This document shows, in pieces, positions 53,647 to 61,969 of a stretch of DNA of 64,000 bases. The notes beneath the pieces are model-generated. The model was not told the DNA's origin. It searched no databases and was given only the letters and a program-made list of their open reading frames with translations. Position numbers and translations under genes: made by a program. How positions within the stretch are numbered: position 1 is the stretch's first letter; every line of letters starts with the position of its first letter. The stretch is from Candidatus Gastranaerophilales bacterium (GTDB lineage Bacteria; Cyanobacteriota; Vampirovibrionia; Gastranaerophilales; Gastranaerophilaceae): positions 62,001 to 126,000 of the forward strand of contig CAAGHI010000044.1 in NCBI GenBank assembly GCA_900769645.1, given 5' to 3'.

Positions 53647-54582
53647 ATGACTGAGATTAGAGAGATTTTTGAGACCGTGAGGACGTATTGCGGAATGATG
53701 TTTGGAGATGAAAAAGCAGCTAGGCAGCTAGGAAGCGAGGCAGCTAAGCGAAATTTAGATGCAAAGATGCCAAGATGCATAGAGGCGTCCGTTACAAAAG
53801 AAGATACTAAGTTACTAAGGCACTATGGCACTAAGGTCGTATCAGATAACAACTCTCTTGAAACGGTCTTTTCACGTTTCACGTCTCACTTTTCACTTCC
53901 AAAAGCCGCCTTCACCCTTGCTGAAGTCCTCATCACCCTCGGTATCATCGGTGTTGTTGCAGCCTTAACTCTTCCAACACTAATTCAAAACCACCAAAAA
54001 CAGGTTTATGTAACCCAGTTGAAAAAGGCGTATTCGACATTGAATAATGCAATAAATAATCTTGCCGCTCAACAAGGTGTGACGGAGTGGTCGCAGATTG
54101 ATTGGGGAGCAGATTCAAATGAAGTTTGTGGAGAAGAAACCAAATTTTTTGATTGTATGGGAAATTATTTGTTTTCTTGCTCAAATTGTACTACAGAAGT
54201 TCAAAGTTTAAAATTTCTTGCGAACCAGATGAAAGCAGTAAAATATAAGCCAGTTGGACGAGATTGTTCTGCTGAGTTTTATTATAGTAGTGTTGGGGAT
54301 AGTTTCTGTAAAGCTAGTACGGTTTGGATAACACCAGACGGTATGACATTTCTGTTTCTTGTTGGATCGTATACTATGGCTTATATAGATGTAAATGGTA
54401 CCGCAAAAGGTCCAAATATTGGAGGTCGCGATGTTTTTCTTTTATTTGCCGTTAATGGTAATAAATTAACACCTGATGGAATTCTTTCTTCTCAAGCTGA
54501 TGAATGGAAAAATTGTTCTGCAACAAACCTCTCAACCAGCTGCACTGCCAAGGTTCTCATAGAAGGTAAGATGAATTACTAA
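53647..54582 (+). CDS. Type IV pilin-like (pseudopilin) protein with repeat-derived leader
   Basis: 311 residues after a GGAGG site. The prepilin methylation segment KAAFTLAEVLITLGIIGVVA begins only at about residue 84; the 20-85 leader (AARQLGSEAAKRNLDAKMP ... SRFTSHFSLP) is translated interspersed repeat (53704-53899). Cleavage is expected just before FTLAE. The pilin body (about 105-311) has Cys pairs and Gly-rich loops. Outer-surface or secretion pseudopilus component; no other pilus genes adjoin it. Confidence 0.85.
   Translation: MTEIREIFETVRTYCGMMFGDEKAARQLGSEAAKRNLDAKMPRCIEASVTKEDTKLLRHYGTKVVSDNNSLETVFSRFTSHFSLPKAAFTLAEVLITLGIIGVVAALTLPTLIQNHQKQVYVTQLKKAYSTLNNAINNLAAQQGVTEWSQIDWGADSNEVCGEETKFFDCMGNYLFSCSNCTTEVQSLKFLANQMKAVKYKPVGRDCSAEFYYSSVGDSFCKASTVWITPDGMTFLFLVGSYTMAYIDVNGTAKGPNIGGRDVFLLFAVNGNKLTPDGILSSQADEWKNCSATNLSTSCTAKVLIEGKMNY
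53704..53899. repeat. Interspersed repeats translated as the prepilin leader
   Basis: Consecutive modules: GCAGCTAGGCAGCTAGGAAG, GATGCAAAGATGCCAAGATGC, ATACTAAGTTACTAAGGCAC and CTTTTCACGTTTCACGTCTC, all known from intergenic blocks. Confidence 0.8.
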
Positions 54583-54592
54583 TTTAAAAAAA

Positions 54593-54618
54593 GAGCTTCA
54601 AATGAGGCTCCTTTTTTT
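54593..54618 (+). terminator. Terminator after the prepilin gene
   Basis: GAGCTTC (54593-54599), loop AAAT, GAGGCTC (54604-54610), then C and TTTTTTT. One G-U pair. Confidence 0.8.
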
Positions 54619-54620
54619 AT

Positions 54621-55205
54621 TTATTTTTTATCAAAAAGTATTACACTTTGACATTTAAATCCGATTTCAAACAGATCACGTTTTCTTATTGCGGCTGAAA
54701 TATCAAGTGGCTCTCCGTTTGTCATTAAAAAGATTTTTGCAATACTGTTTTGAAAATCGTAATCGATTTTTATATTTTTAATAATTGATTTGTGCGCTTT
54801 ATCCAGTCCGTCTGCAAGTTTCAAAATCCCACCGAGGCGTTTTACAATTTTGCGCTCATGCTTTTCAAGTGTGTTATAAATTTCATGCTCTTCTTTGTCG
54901 GGTAAACTTCCTCTGTGATAGCGCGCAATACAGGCAATAATCTTTGTTTCCGTAGAAGAGAATTCTTTGAGTCCTTCTTTTACAATCATTTTCATTGAGT
55001 GCTTGTTATGCCCTTTTGCTTCTTTAAAATAGCCGATATCGTGCAACAAAGCGGCACTTTCAAGATATTTTTTCTCACTTTGTGGCATTTCAAAAATCTT
55101 GCGACTGACTTCATCAAAAATCATTAGTGCAATTCGGCGCACTTCCTTTGGGTGAGAAGTGTTTTTTGAATATTTATTAAGCATCTCTTCTGTAATTAAT
55201 TCCAT
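54621..55205 (-). CDS. HD-domain phosphohydrolase, Ppx C-terminal type
   Basis: 194 residues. HD signature LLHDIGYF (about 54-61) with preceding H and later H-R-G / K-L-A-D-G-L-D (GGILKLADGLDKAHK, about 124). Resembles the C-terminal domain of exopolyphosphatase/GppA proteins but stands alone without the sugar-kinase fold. Divergent from the GGDEF gene. Confidence 0.8.
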   Translation of the reverse strand: MELITEEMLNKYSKNTSHPKEVRRIALMIFDEVSRKIFEMPQSEKKYLESAALLHDIGYFKEAKGHNKHSMKMIVKEGLKEFSSTETKIIACIARYHRGSLPDKEEHEIYNTLEKHERKIVKRLGGILKLADGLDKAHKSIIKNIKIDYDFQNSIAKIFLMTNGEPLDISAAIRKRDLFEIGFKCQSVILFDKK

Positions 55206-55255
55206 AATTTATATTAATTTTAGCAAAAACATGGATTATAAACAATATTTTTGAT

Positions 55256-55939
55256 ATGATGTATTTGGTTATGGAAAACATGGATTTAGTAAACAACGAT
55301 TTTGAAATTCCGTCTGAGCTTTTGGACGAAATTCAAAAAAATATACAGGGCATAATTGAAGGTTTTGATATTCCCGACGCCAACAAAATGGACGTTATCA
55401 AGAAAATAAACTTCATGTACAAGCATACAAAACACCTTTCAGAAACCGACGCTTTGACAAAACTCAGCAACCGCAGATGTTTTGAAAACTGTCTTGAAAA
55501 AGAATTTGCCCGAGCAAAACGCTATGGAAACAAGCTTAGTATCGCTATTATTGATATTGACTTTTTCAAAAAAATAAATGACACTTATGGGCACCTCTGT
55601 GGGGATTACGTTTTGCGAGAAGTTGCGTACAATATAATTAATAATTTTAGGCAAACCGATTTTGTTTTCAGATACGGTGGGGAAGAATTTACGGTTATTT
55701 TGACGGAAACTTCGATTGAGACTGCGGAAATTCCGTTTGAAAGACTTCGAAAATTAATCGAAAATACAACGTTTAAATTTAATGATGAAGTAATAAAAGT
55801 TACGATAAGCACCGGAATAACATCAAACACAGATCACCAAAACCCTTGGGAAATGTTAGATGAAGCTGACAAAGCCTTATACAAGGCTAAAAATAATGGA
55901 CGCAACAAGGTAGAATTATTCAAAAAGGAAACATTATGA
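55256..55939 (+). CDS. Diguanylate cyclase (GGDEF domain)
   Basis: 227 residues from 55256; ATGs at 55271 and 55280 are alternative starts, and TATGAT at 55255 may be the -10, favouring a later start. GGDEF domain from about 60, with IDIDFFKKINDTYGHLCGD and the active RYGGEEF (about 140-146). No sensor domain, only a short helical N-terminus. Makes cyclic di-GMP. Overlaps the PPIase gene by 4 bases. Confidence 0.88.
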   Translation: MMYLVMENMDLVNNDFEIPSELLDEIQKNIQGIIEGFDIPDANKMDVIKKINFMYKHTKHLSETDALTKLSNRRCFENCLEKEFARAKRYGNKLSIAIIDIDFFKKINDTYGHLCGDYVLREVAYNIINNFRQTDFVFRYGGEEFTVILTETSIETAEIPFERLRKLIENTTFKFNDEVIKVTISTGITSNTDHQNPWEMLDEADKALYKAKNNGRNKVELFKKETL

Positions 55940-56283
55940 TAAAAAATTTATGCAAATTGTTAGTTATGGTATTTCTTTTGACAGGAGTAGTTTCAGCGGA
56001 AGAATACACACAGGTTCATGCGGAACATATTCTTGTTCGAACAGCTGCAGAAGCTCAGCAGATTAAACGTGCAATTGACAATGGCGGAAACTTTGAAATG
56101 TATGCAAGAGAATATTCTCTATGTCCATCAGCCAGAAATGGTGGAGATTTAGGGTATTTTGGCAAGGGGCAAATGGTTAGAGAATTTGAAAAAGCCGCTT
56201 TTGCAACTCCTGTTGGACAGGTTTCAAACCCAGTCTACACACAATTCGGCTGGCATTTGATTAAAGTGCTAGATAAAGAGTAA
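55936..56283 (+). CDS. Secreted parvulin-type peptidyl-prolyl isomerase
   Basis: 115 residues. Signal peptide MIKNLCKLLVMVFLLTGVVSA (1-21), then one parvulin domain (HAEHILV ... NGGDLGYFGKGQMVREFE ... TQFGWHLIKVL). Periplasmic folding helper, like a minimal PpiC/PrsA core. Start overlaps the GGDEF stop (ATGA). Confidence 0.88.
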   Translation: MIKNLCKLLVMVFLLTGVVSAEEYTQVHAEHILVRTAAEAQQIKRAIDNGGNFEMYAREYSLCPSARNGGDLGYFGKGQMVREFEKAAFATPVGQVSNPVYTQFGWHLIKVLDKE

Positions 56284-56440
56284 TGGGCAGGCAGAAGGAC
56301 GATAATATTTAACCGAAACGACCTTAGTGCCCTAGTGCCTTAGTAACCTAGTATCTTAACGATACAGACTTTGCCTCTTGGCATCTTTGCATCTAAAAAC
56401 TTAGCTACCTAGCTGCTTAGTGGCTTTATGCATCTTGCCC
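56284..56440. repeat. Interspersed repeat tract
   Basis: GGCAGGCAGAAGGACGATAA, CGACCTTAGTGCCCTAGTGC, CTTAGTAACCTAGTATCTTA, GACTTTGCCTCTTGGCATC and CTTAGCTACCTAGCTGCTTAG, adjoining purB. Confidence 0.75.
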
Positions 56441-56471
56441 TCCCCAAGTTATCCAAATAAAATGTTCATGC

Positions 56472-56477
56472 TACAAT
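56472..56477 (+). promoter_or_regulatory. purB -10 element, leaderless start
   Basis: TACAAT, six bases (TAAGCT), then ATG at 56484. Confidence 0.65.
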
Positions 56478-56483
56478 TAAGCT

Positions 56484-57776
56484 ATGATTGATAGATATTC
56501 ACGTGAAGAAATGAAAAAAATCTGGGACTTAAATTCAAAATTCCAGTACTATTTAGATGTAGAAATTGCCGTTGCTGAGGCTTATGCGGATTTGGGAACT
56601 TTTCCAAAAGAAGATATTGAAGAATTAAAGAAAAAAGCAACTTTTAATGTCGAACGAATTGACGAAATTGAGGCAGAAGTTAAGCATGACGTTATAGCGT
56701 TTTTGACTTGTGTAAACGAAAGTTTGGGCGATTTGGCAAAATATATGCACGTAGGAATGACAAGCTCTGACGTAATTGACACAGCTTTTGCTCTTCAAAT
56801 TCAAGATAGTGGAAAAATTATTCTCAAAGATTTGGACGAAACTATTCAATCAATGAAAGATTTGGCGAATGAACACAGAGAAACTGTTTGTATTGGACGT
56901 TCTCACGGAGTTCATGCAGAAATTATGACATTTGGTGTAAAAGTTTGTAATTGGATTGATATTTTGGAACGCCAAAGGGCAAACTTTATTCACGCTCTTG
57001 ATGAAATAAGAGTTGGGCAAATCTCAGGACCTGTCGGTACTTACAGTAACATTCCTCCGGAAGTGGAAGCTATTACTTGTAAAAAGTTGGGTCTTATGCC
57101 AGCAAGAATTTCAACTCAAATTATTGCAAGAGATTATCACGCATATTTTATGCAGTCATTGTCTTTGATTGCAAGTGTTATTGAGCAATTTGCGACAGAA
57201 ATCAGACATTTGCAAAGAACAGAGGTTTTGGAAGTTGAAGAAGGTTTTGGTAAAAAACAAAAAGGCTCTTCTGCTATGCCACACAAGAAAAACCCTGTTT
57301 TGTCAGAAAATTTATGTGGACTTGCTCGAGTTGTCCGTGCAAACTCAATTGTTGCACTGGAAAATATTCCACTTTGGCATGAAAGAGATATTTCGCACAG
57401 CTCTGCAGAAAGGATTATTTTTCCGGATAGCCTAACGCTGGTTGATTTTATGCTGAACAGATTTAATGGAATTGTAAAAAATCTTGTCGTTCACGAAAAA
57501 AATATGCTTAAAAATACGAACAAATTTGGCGGAATTGTTTATTCGCAGAGAGTTTTGTTGAAATTGATAGAAAAAGGTTTGACTCGAGAAGAAGCATATA
57601 GATTAGTTCAACGTAATGCTCTTGATGCGTTTGAAAATGACGGCGATTTCAGGATAAATCTTTTGAATGACAAAGATATTGAAAAACTTTTAACTCCTAT
57701 GGAAATTGATGCAATATTTAGTAAAGACGACTTTTTGAAAAATGTAGACAAGATTTATTCAAGAGTTTTGGGATAA
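56484..57776 (+). CDS. purB: Adenylosuccinate lyase
   Basis: 430 residues. Acts twice in purine synthesis (SAICAR to AICAR; adenylosuccinate to AMP). Signature GSSAMPHKKNP (about 262) with the flexible catalytic loop, plus TSSDVIDTAFALQ (about 92) and SHGVHAE. Leaderless. Ends just before the type I toxin-like locus B. Confidence 0.97.
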   Translation: MIDRYSREEMKKIWDLNSKFQYYLDVEIAVAEAYADLGTFPKEDIEELKKKATFNVERIDEIEAEVKHDVIAFLTCVNESLGDLAKYMHVGMTSSDVIDTAFALQIQDSGKIILKDLDETIQSMKDLANEHRETVCIGRSHGVHAEIMTFGVKVCNWIDILERQRANFIHALDEIRVGQISGPVGTYSNIPPEVEAITCKKLGLMPARISTQIIARDYHAYFMQSLSLIASVIEQFATEIRHLQRTEVLEVEEGFGKKQKGSSAMPHKKNPVLSENLCGLARVVRANSIVALENIPLWHERDISHSSAERIIFPDSLTLVDFMLNRFNGIVKNLVVHEKNMLKNTNKFGGIVYSQRVLLKLIEKGLTREEAYRLVQRNALDAFENDGDFRINLLNDKDIEKLLTPMEIDAIFSKDDFLKNVDKIYSRVLG

Positions 57777-57887
57777 CTTGTTCGTTGAAATAAAAATATT
57801 AAGGGGCTAAGCCTGTATTCTAAAAGAACTTCGACACAACAATATACTTCGATTTCGGTCGATTGTTCTAGAAGAAGGGAGGTCACT

Positions 57888-57950
57888 ATGGAAAATATCA
57901 ATTTAACATTAATAATGATTTTTTTGATTATATTCATAATAAAAAAGTGA
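57888..57950 (+). CDS. Candidate Fst-like type I toxin peptide, 20 aa, locus B
   Basis: MENINLTLIMIFLIIFIIKK: one short hydrophobic helix with a charged tail. AGGGAGGT (57876-57883) lies four bases before ATG. The stop falls inside the hairpin shared with the antisense RNA. A + strand hairpin CGGTAG...CTACCG (57998-58015) followed by T-rich sequence could end its mRNA. Own promoter only weakly visible (TATTCT at 57816). Confidence 0.7.
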   Translation: MENINLTLIMIFLIIFIIKK

Positions 57951-58021
57951 TGCCCATCAATTAAGATAGACATCACTTCGATTTCTTAAACAGGTTACGG
58001 TAGTTAGCGCTACCGCCCCTA
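57941..58021 (-). ncRNA. Candidate antitoxin RNA, locus B
   Basis: About 80 nt from a start near 58021 to the T run at 57946-57941. Stem CGGTAG-CGCTAA-CTACCG, then GAAATCGAAGT, then terminator AAGTGATG...CATCACTT with TTTTTT. Fully antisense to the toxin gene 3' end; partly complementary to its leader through the direct repeat. Confidence 0.75.
57945..57978 (-). terminator. Shared hairpin, terminator of the antitoxin RNA
   Basis: AAGTGATG (57945-57952) and CATCACTT (57971-57978) form 8 bp; on the minus strand six T's follow directly. Confidence 0.8.
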
Positions 58022-58028
58022 TATTTTT

Positions 58029-58056
58029 ATTATAACTTATTTTCTAGAAATTTCAA
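58029..58056 (-). promoter_or_regulatory. Promoter of antitoxin RNA, locus B
   Basis: Minus strand GGGG, TTGAAA (58056-58051), 16-bp spacer, TATAAT (58034-58029). Nearly identical to the promoter at 34425. Confidence 0.85.
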
Positions 58057-58075
58057 CCCCTGTTATTATTTAAAA

Positions 58076-58150
58076 AATAATTAAACCACAACTGCGCCAC
58101 TCTGGACTCCGATTTGAAGTCTAGTTATAACGTACTTGTTGCCTGTTTTA
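58076..58150. repeat. Degenerate interspersed repeat
   Basis: A weakened copy of the palindromic ACTCCGG module (CCACTCTGGACTCCGATTTGAAGTC) between the antitoxin promoter and the next gene's 3' end. Confidence 0.5.
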
Positions 58151-58166
58151 TCTTAGCTACTTTCAA

Positions 58167-58514
58167 CTATTTCTCAGCTTCAGTGCCGTTTGGACTAACA
58201 TATTCAATGCCCATTTCTTTAAGTGTTCTGATAAAATTCTGTGCACAAATTTTTTGGGCTTCTGGAGGAACAATTCTCAAAATTTCAACAGTCTTTGAAA
58301 TCACTGGATCTTTGTCATACCAACGATTGTTTGCATTAACGGGTTTGACCATTGCATAAAATTTATCGATTGTTTCTTTAGAAACTTTTTCTTCAATTTT
58401 TTGCAAGAAAATTTCTGCTTGAGCTCTCAATTCTGTTTGATAGTTTTTCAAAAGCTCAATAACTTCAAGTAACAATGGATCGTGGTCATACCAACGTTTG
58501 TATGCAGGTGACAT
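58167..58514 (-). CDS. Unknown protein with an internal duplication
   Basis: 115 residues in which RWYDHDPLLLEVIELL (about 7-22) and RWYDKDPVISKTVEIL (about 64-79) are clear copies, each followed by an amphipathic helix. Cotranscribed with murA (starts at the murA stop). No known family recognised; the RWYD-DP signature is distinctive. Confidence 0.75.
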   Translation of the reverse strand: MSPAYKRWYDHDPLLLEVIELLKNYQTELRAQAEIFLQKIEEKVSKETIDKFYAMVKPVNANNRWYDKDPVISKTVEILRIVPPEAQKICAQNFIRTLKEMGIEYVSPNGTEAEK

Positions 58515-59836
58515 TATAACAAGCCCTCCGTTATTTTCGGCTCGACAGTTGCTGGTGTAATCACAGCGTCATCTCTTCTTTCTATCTTGCCTCCCAATAA
58601 TCTTAGCTTATTTTCAAAATTTTCGTATCCTCTATCTATATGATGTAGGTTTTCGATAGTGGAATTTCCATCTGCCATCAATGCTGCAACAACCAAAGAC
58701 GCACCGGCTCTCAAATCACTTGCGGCAAGAGTTGCTCCGGTAAGCTTTTTCACACCCTTAATAATTGCGTGATTTCTGTCTTGGTGAATATCAGCACCCA
58801 TTCTGCGAAGTTCAGGAACTTGCATAAATCTGTTTTCGTACAAACTTTCAGTGATAATTCCAACACCGTTTGCAGTTGTCAAAAGTGTCATAGCCATTGA
58901 CTGCAAGTCTGTTGGGAACCCTGGATATGGTTGAGTAATAAAGTTTATTGAGTTCAATCTGTTTTTGCAAGAAACTTCCAAAACATTTGGCTCAATAAGT
59001 TTGATATTAGCACCCATTTTCAACAATTTGTCTGTAAAGAATGTCAAGTGAGCTGGGAAAACGTTTTTGATAATCGCTTTACCTTTTGTTGCAATAATTG
59101 CAGACATAAATGTTCCGGCTTCAATTCTATCAGGAATTGTAGTGTATTCAATTGGGTGCAAATTGTCTTGTTTTACACCATTGATAACGATTTCTGATGT
59201 GCCGGCACCGTTTACATCGGCACCCATTGTGTTCAAGAAGTTAGCCAAATCAACAATTTCAGGCTCTTGTGCTGCGTTTTGAATTCTTGTAGAACCTTCT
59301 GCCAAAATTGATGCAAGCATAAGGTTTTCTGTTGCACCAACTGACGGAATGTCTAAGTAGATGTCTGTTCCAACAAGTTTTGGAACTTTTGCATGAACGT
59401 AACCGTTTTCAATTTTGATTTTAGCACCTAATGCTTCTAAACCTCTGATGTGGAAGTCAACTCGGCGTTCTCCGATAGCACAACCACCCGGCATTGCAAC
59501 GATTGCTTCTCTGCAACGAGAAACTAATGCTCCAAGAACGATAAATGACGCTCTCATTTTGCTAACAAGCTCGTATTTTGCTGTAATACTTGTCAAGTTT
59601 GTCGCATCAATTGTTACGGATTTTTCTTTTTTGTCATAATGAGTAACCGCACCCAATTGTGCAATTACACTCAACATAATTTCAACGTCTGTTAAATCAG
59701 GAACGTTATAAATCTTTGTTTCACCTTTAGCTAAAAGTGCTGCTGCCATCAATTTTAAAACTGAGTTTTTTGCACCGCCGATTGAAACTTCACCTTTTAG
59801 TGGGGTACCACCTTTTATATAATACTTTTCAGTCAA
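58514..59836 (-). CDS. murA: UDP-N-acetylglucosamine 1-carboxyvinyltransferase
   Basis: 440 residues. First committed step of peptidoglycan synthesis. GGAKNSVLKLMAAALLA near the N-terminus, catalytic Cys in MPGGCAIGERRVDFH (about 115) and DLRAGASLVVAALMADG near the C-terminus. The Cys implies sensitivity to fosfomycin-type inhibition in the family. Shares one base with the downstream RWYD gene. Confidence 0.96.
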   Translation of the reverse strand: MTEKYYIKGGTPLKGEVSIGGAKNSVLKLMAAALLAKGETKIYNVPDLTDVEIMLSVIAQLGAVTHYDKKEKSVTIDATNLTSITAKYELVSKMRASFIVLGALVSRCREAIVAMPGGCAIGERRVDFHIRGLEALGAKIKIENGYVHAKVPKLVGTDIYLDIPSVGATENLMLASILAEGSTRIQNAAQEPEIVDLANFLNTMGADVNGAGTSEIVINGVKQDNLHPIEYTTIPDRIEAGTFMSAIIATKGKAIIKNVFPAHLTFFTDKLLKMGANIKLIEPNVLEVSCKNRLNSINFITQPYPGFPTDLQSMAMTLLTTANGVGIITESLYENRFMQVPELRRMGADIHQDRNHAIIKGVKKLTGATLAASDLRAGASLVVAALMADGNSTIENLHHIDRGYENFENKLRLLGGKIERRDDAVITPATVEPKITEGLL

Positions 59837-59950
59837 TTCTCTTACCTTTTAAAAATATATTTTTACTTCACTTATTATAATAATACAATTGATTTGGCTT
59901 TGTGTAAATAAGTTAAATAATGTAAAGAAAATTTTTATAAAAATTTTCCA

Positions 59951-60292
59951 CTAATAACCCATAAACATATTTTGCATTCCACCTTGCATAAGCATCATGC
60001 TGTTAGAGCTGTCATAGTTTTGAGGAAATTGGCTGTATGTCATAGGGGATCTTCCGTCGTTGTTTGGTGTAACATCTCCCATTTGTCTTACAGATTTAGG
60101 ACTCATAATGCTTTCAGCTCGTTCTTCCATGATATCTGATGCAGAAACAGGTTTTGTCAATTGTGGATATTTTGCCCTTGCTGCGTTGTTATTGAAGCCT
60201 GAAAACGCATTTTTCGGGGTCAAATTCACTTCCTCAGAAAAAACCGGTAATGCAAACGATATAAGCAATAATGCCAAAACTATTTTTTTCAT
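59951..60292 (-). CDS. Small secreted protein, unknown
   Basis: 113 residues with a signal peptide (MKKIVLALLLISFALPVFSEE, cut after about 19). The mature part is Asn/Met-rich (SSNSMMLMQGGMQNMFMGY). Divergent from the glycosyltransferase gene. Not recognised. Confidence 0.65.
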   Translation of the reverse strand: MKKIVLALLLISFALPVFSEEVNLTPKNAFSGFNNNAARAKYPQLTKPVSASDIMEERAESIMSPKSVRQMGDVTPNNDGRSPMTYSQFPQNYDSSNSMMLMQGGMQNMFMGY

Positions 60293-60348
60293 ACTATTCC
60301 CTCCGTGCTTTTATTATAACAAAAAATGACAAATTGCAAAAATTTTGC

Positions 60349-60354
60349 TATAAT
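60349..60354 (+). promoter_or_regulatory. Glycosyltransferase -10 element, near-leaderless start
   Basis: TATAAT, seven bases, ATG at 60362, one more than at the other eight sites. Confidence 0.6.
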
Positions 60355-60361
60355 GTAAACT

Positions 60362-61963
60362 ATGGATTTAAACGTTGAAATAAAAGGAAGTAAAATATTT
60401 GTTTCTTGGCAAAAGGTTGATGCGGATTATTATCAAGTTTTTTGCAAGAATGATGGTGTATTTTTTGAATGCGTAAAGGTTTACGACAACAACTTTATAA
60501 GGTTTTCACTTGTTCCGTATGGAGAAAATGAATGTTTTGTGCAAGCTGTAAAAGATGGGCGAGTTGTTGCAAAATCTCGCAAACACCAGTTTAAGTTTGA
60601 TAAAATTGATGTTGTTTACAGACACGAAAAAAATGGAGAAGTAAAATTCTTTTATAGCAAATGTAGCTTTGCGCAAGGCTATCGACTTTACAAAGACGAA
60701 CCGGAAATCGGTTTTAACGGAACCAAAAATTCTGATGCAGATTTTGTGACAATTAACCCTGAAAGTTTTGTAGATTACAAGATTAAGCCGTTTACAAAAG
60801 ATGATGAAGGCAAGCGAAAATTTATTACATCATCTGATGTTGTAAATATTCAAAAAAGCAAATTTGAAAATGTAACTTTATACAAATCGTATAATTACAA
60901 TTTATTTTTGTCGTGGAATTTTAGCGGAGATGCCGACGGATTTTTGGTTTATACAGAAAAAAGTTCGCAACCGATTTTTGAAACAAACGACAATTTGCGC
61001 CACTATTTACTGATTACTGATTACAAAAGCAGTTTGAAATTCATCGTAAAAGCTTTCGTAAACACAACGGAAGGGCGTGTGATTATTGGGGAAAGCGAAA
61101 AGATTTCGATGAGTTTGCGAAAGTTTGAAAAGCCAGAAATTTCACTTATCATTCCTGCTTATAATGCGCAAGATTATATCGCAAGAAGTATTGACAGTGC
61201 GCTTGCATCTGATTTTGCAAACCTTGAAATTGTGATTGTGAATGATGGAAGTACTGACGGTACGCAAAAAATTATCGATTGGTATAAGAAAAATTATCCA
61301 AATATAGTTTCAATCGAAAAAGAAAATGGTGGGGTTGCAGATACCAGAAATGTTGGAATTAAGGCGGCTAAGGGTAAATACATTGCATTTATGGATAACG
61401 ACGATTTAATTCGTCCTGATATGATGAGCAAACTTTTCAAAACTATTGAGAAAAATGGCTGTGACATTGCAATTGCACCGCTTTACAGGCTTACGGACAA
61501 CGGAAACACTGTTCATTGCAATTTGCCGTTTATGGAAGATATTCCGCTTGATATCGACAAGTATTTTGAAATTCTTTATACCCCGGGGTATTACAATTGT
61601 GCAATATGGAATAAGCTTTACATGGCGGATATGGTGAAATCTCACCCGCTTGGACTTTTGAAGTACGAAGATGTTTCGTGGACTCCTTGTATTTTGTCTT
61701 ATGCAAAAACTTTTTGTATTTTGAAAACGCCATTTTACGAGTGGGATAGAAAAACACGCCCAGAAACATTTGGAGACGTTTTGGCAAAACAGTCCGAAGA
61801 AGATTTGTTTGAACACAGAAAACAGGCAATGATGTTTTTTGTAGAAAACGGAAATCCAGAGAAAAAAGAAATGCTGAAAACTATTGCCAAACGTAGGCTT
61901 GCACGCTATGCCAAAAATTCATCAAATCCAAAATATCAAGAATTGATTGAGAAGTTGGGGTAG
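60362..61963 (+). CDS. Glycosyltransferase family 2 with N-terminal beta domains
   Basis: 533 residues. The first 255 look like two or three fibronectin-like beta modules (FVSWQKVDADYYQVFCKN and similar). From about 258 comes a GT-A domain: ISLIIPAYNAQDYIARSID, VNDGSTDGTQKIIDWY, and the metal-binding FMDNDDLI (about 343). The ENGGVADTRNVGIKAAKGKY line is a classic GT2 segment. Cytosolic, single-domain transfer of sugar from a nucleotide donor; acceptor unknown. Confidence 0.88.
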   Translation: MDLNVEIKGSKIFVSWQKVDADYYQVFCKNDGVFFECVKVYDNNFIRFSLVPYGENECFVQAVKDGRVVAKSRKHQFKFDKIDVVYRHEKNGEVKFFYSKCSFAQGYRLYKDEPEIGFNGTKNSDADFVTINPESFVDYKIKPFTKDDEGKRKFITSSDVVNIQKSKFENVTLYKSYNYNLFLSWNFSGDADGFLVYTEKSSQPIFETNDNLRHYLLITDYKSSLKFIVKAFVNTTEGRVIIGESEKISMSLRKFEKPEISLIIPAYNAQDYIARSIDSALASDFANLEIVIVNDGSTDGTQKIIDWYKKNYPNIVSIEKENGGVADTRNVGIKAAKGKYIAFMDNDDLIRPDMMSKLFKTIEKNGCDIAIAPLYRLTDNGNTVHCNLPFMEDIPLDIDKYFEILYTPGYYNCAIWNKLYMADMVKSHPLGLLKYEDVSWTPCILSYAKTFCILKTPFYEWDRKTRPETFGDVLAKQSEEDLFEHRKQAMMFFVENGNPEKKEMLKTIAKRRLARYAKNSSNPKYQELIEKLG

Positions 61964-61969
61964 TAAGTG

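Larger units (their letters stand above)
57846..57985. repeat. Direct repeat ACTTCGATTTC at locus B
   Basis: The 11-mer occurs in the toxin leader (57846-57856) and again just past the shared hairpin (57975-57985). The antisense RNA can therefore pair both at the 3' end and in trans with the leader, as in par/Fst DR repeats. In the leader it lies in the loop of AACAAT...ATTGTT. Confidence 0.8.
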
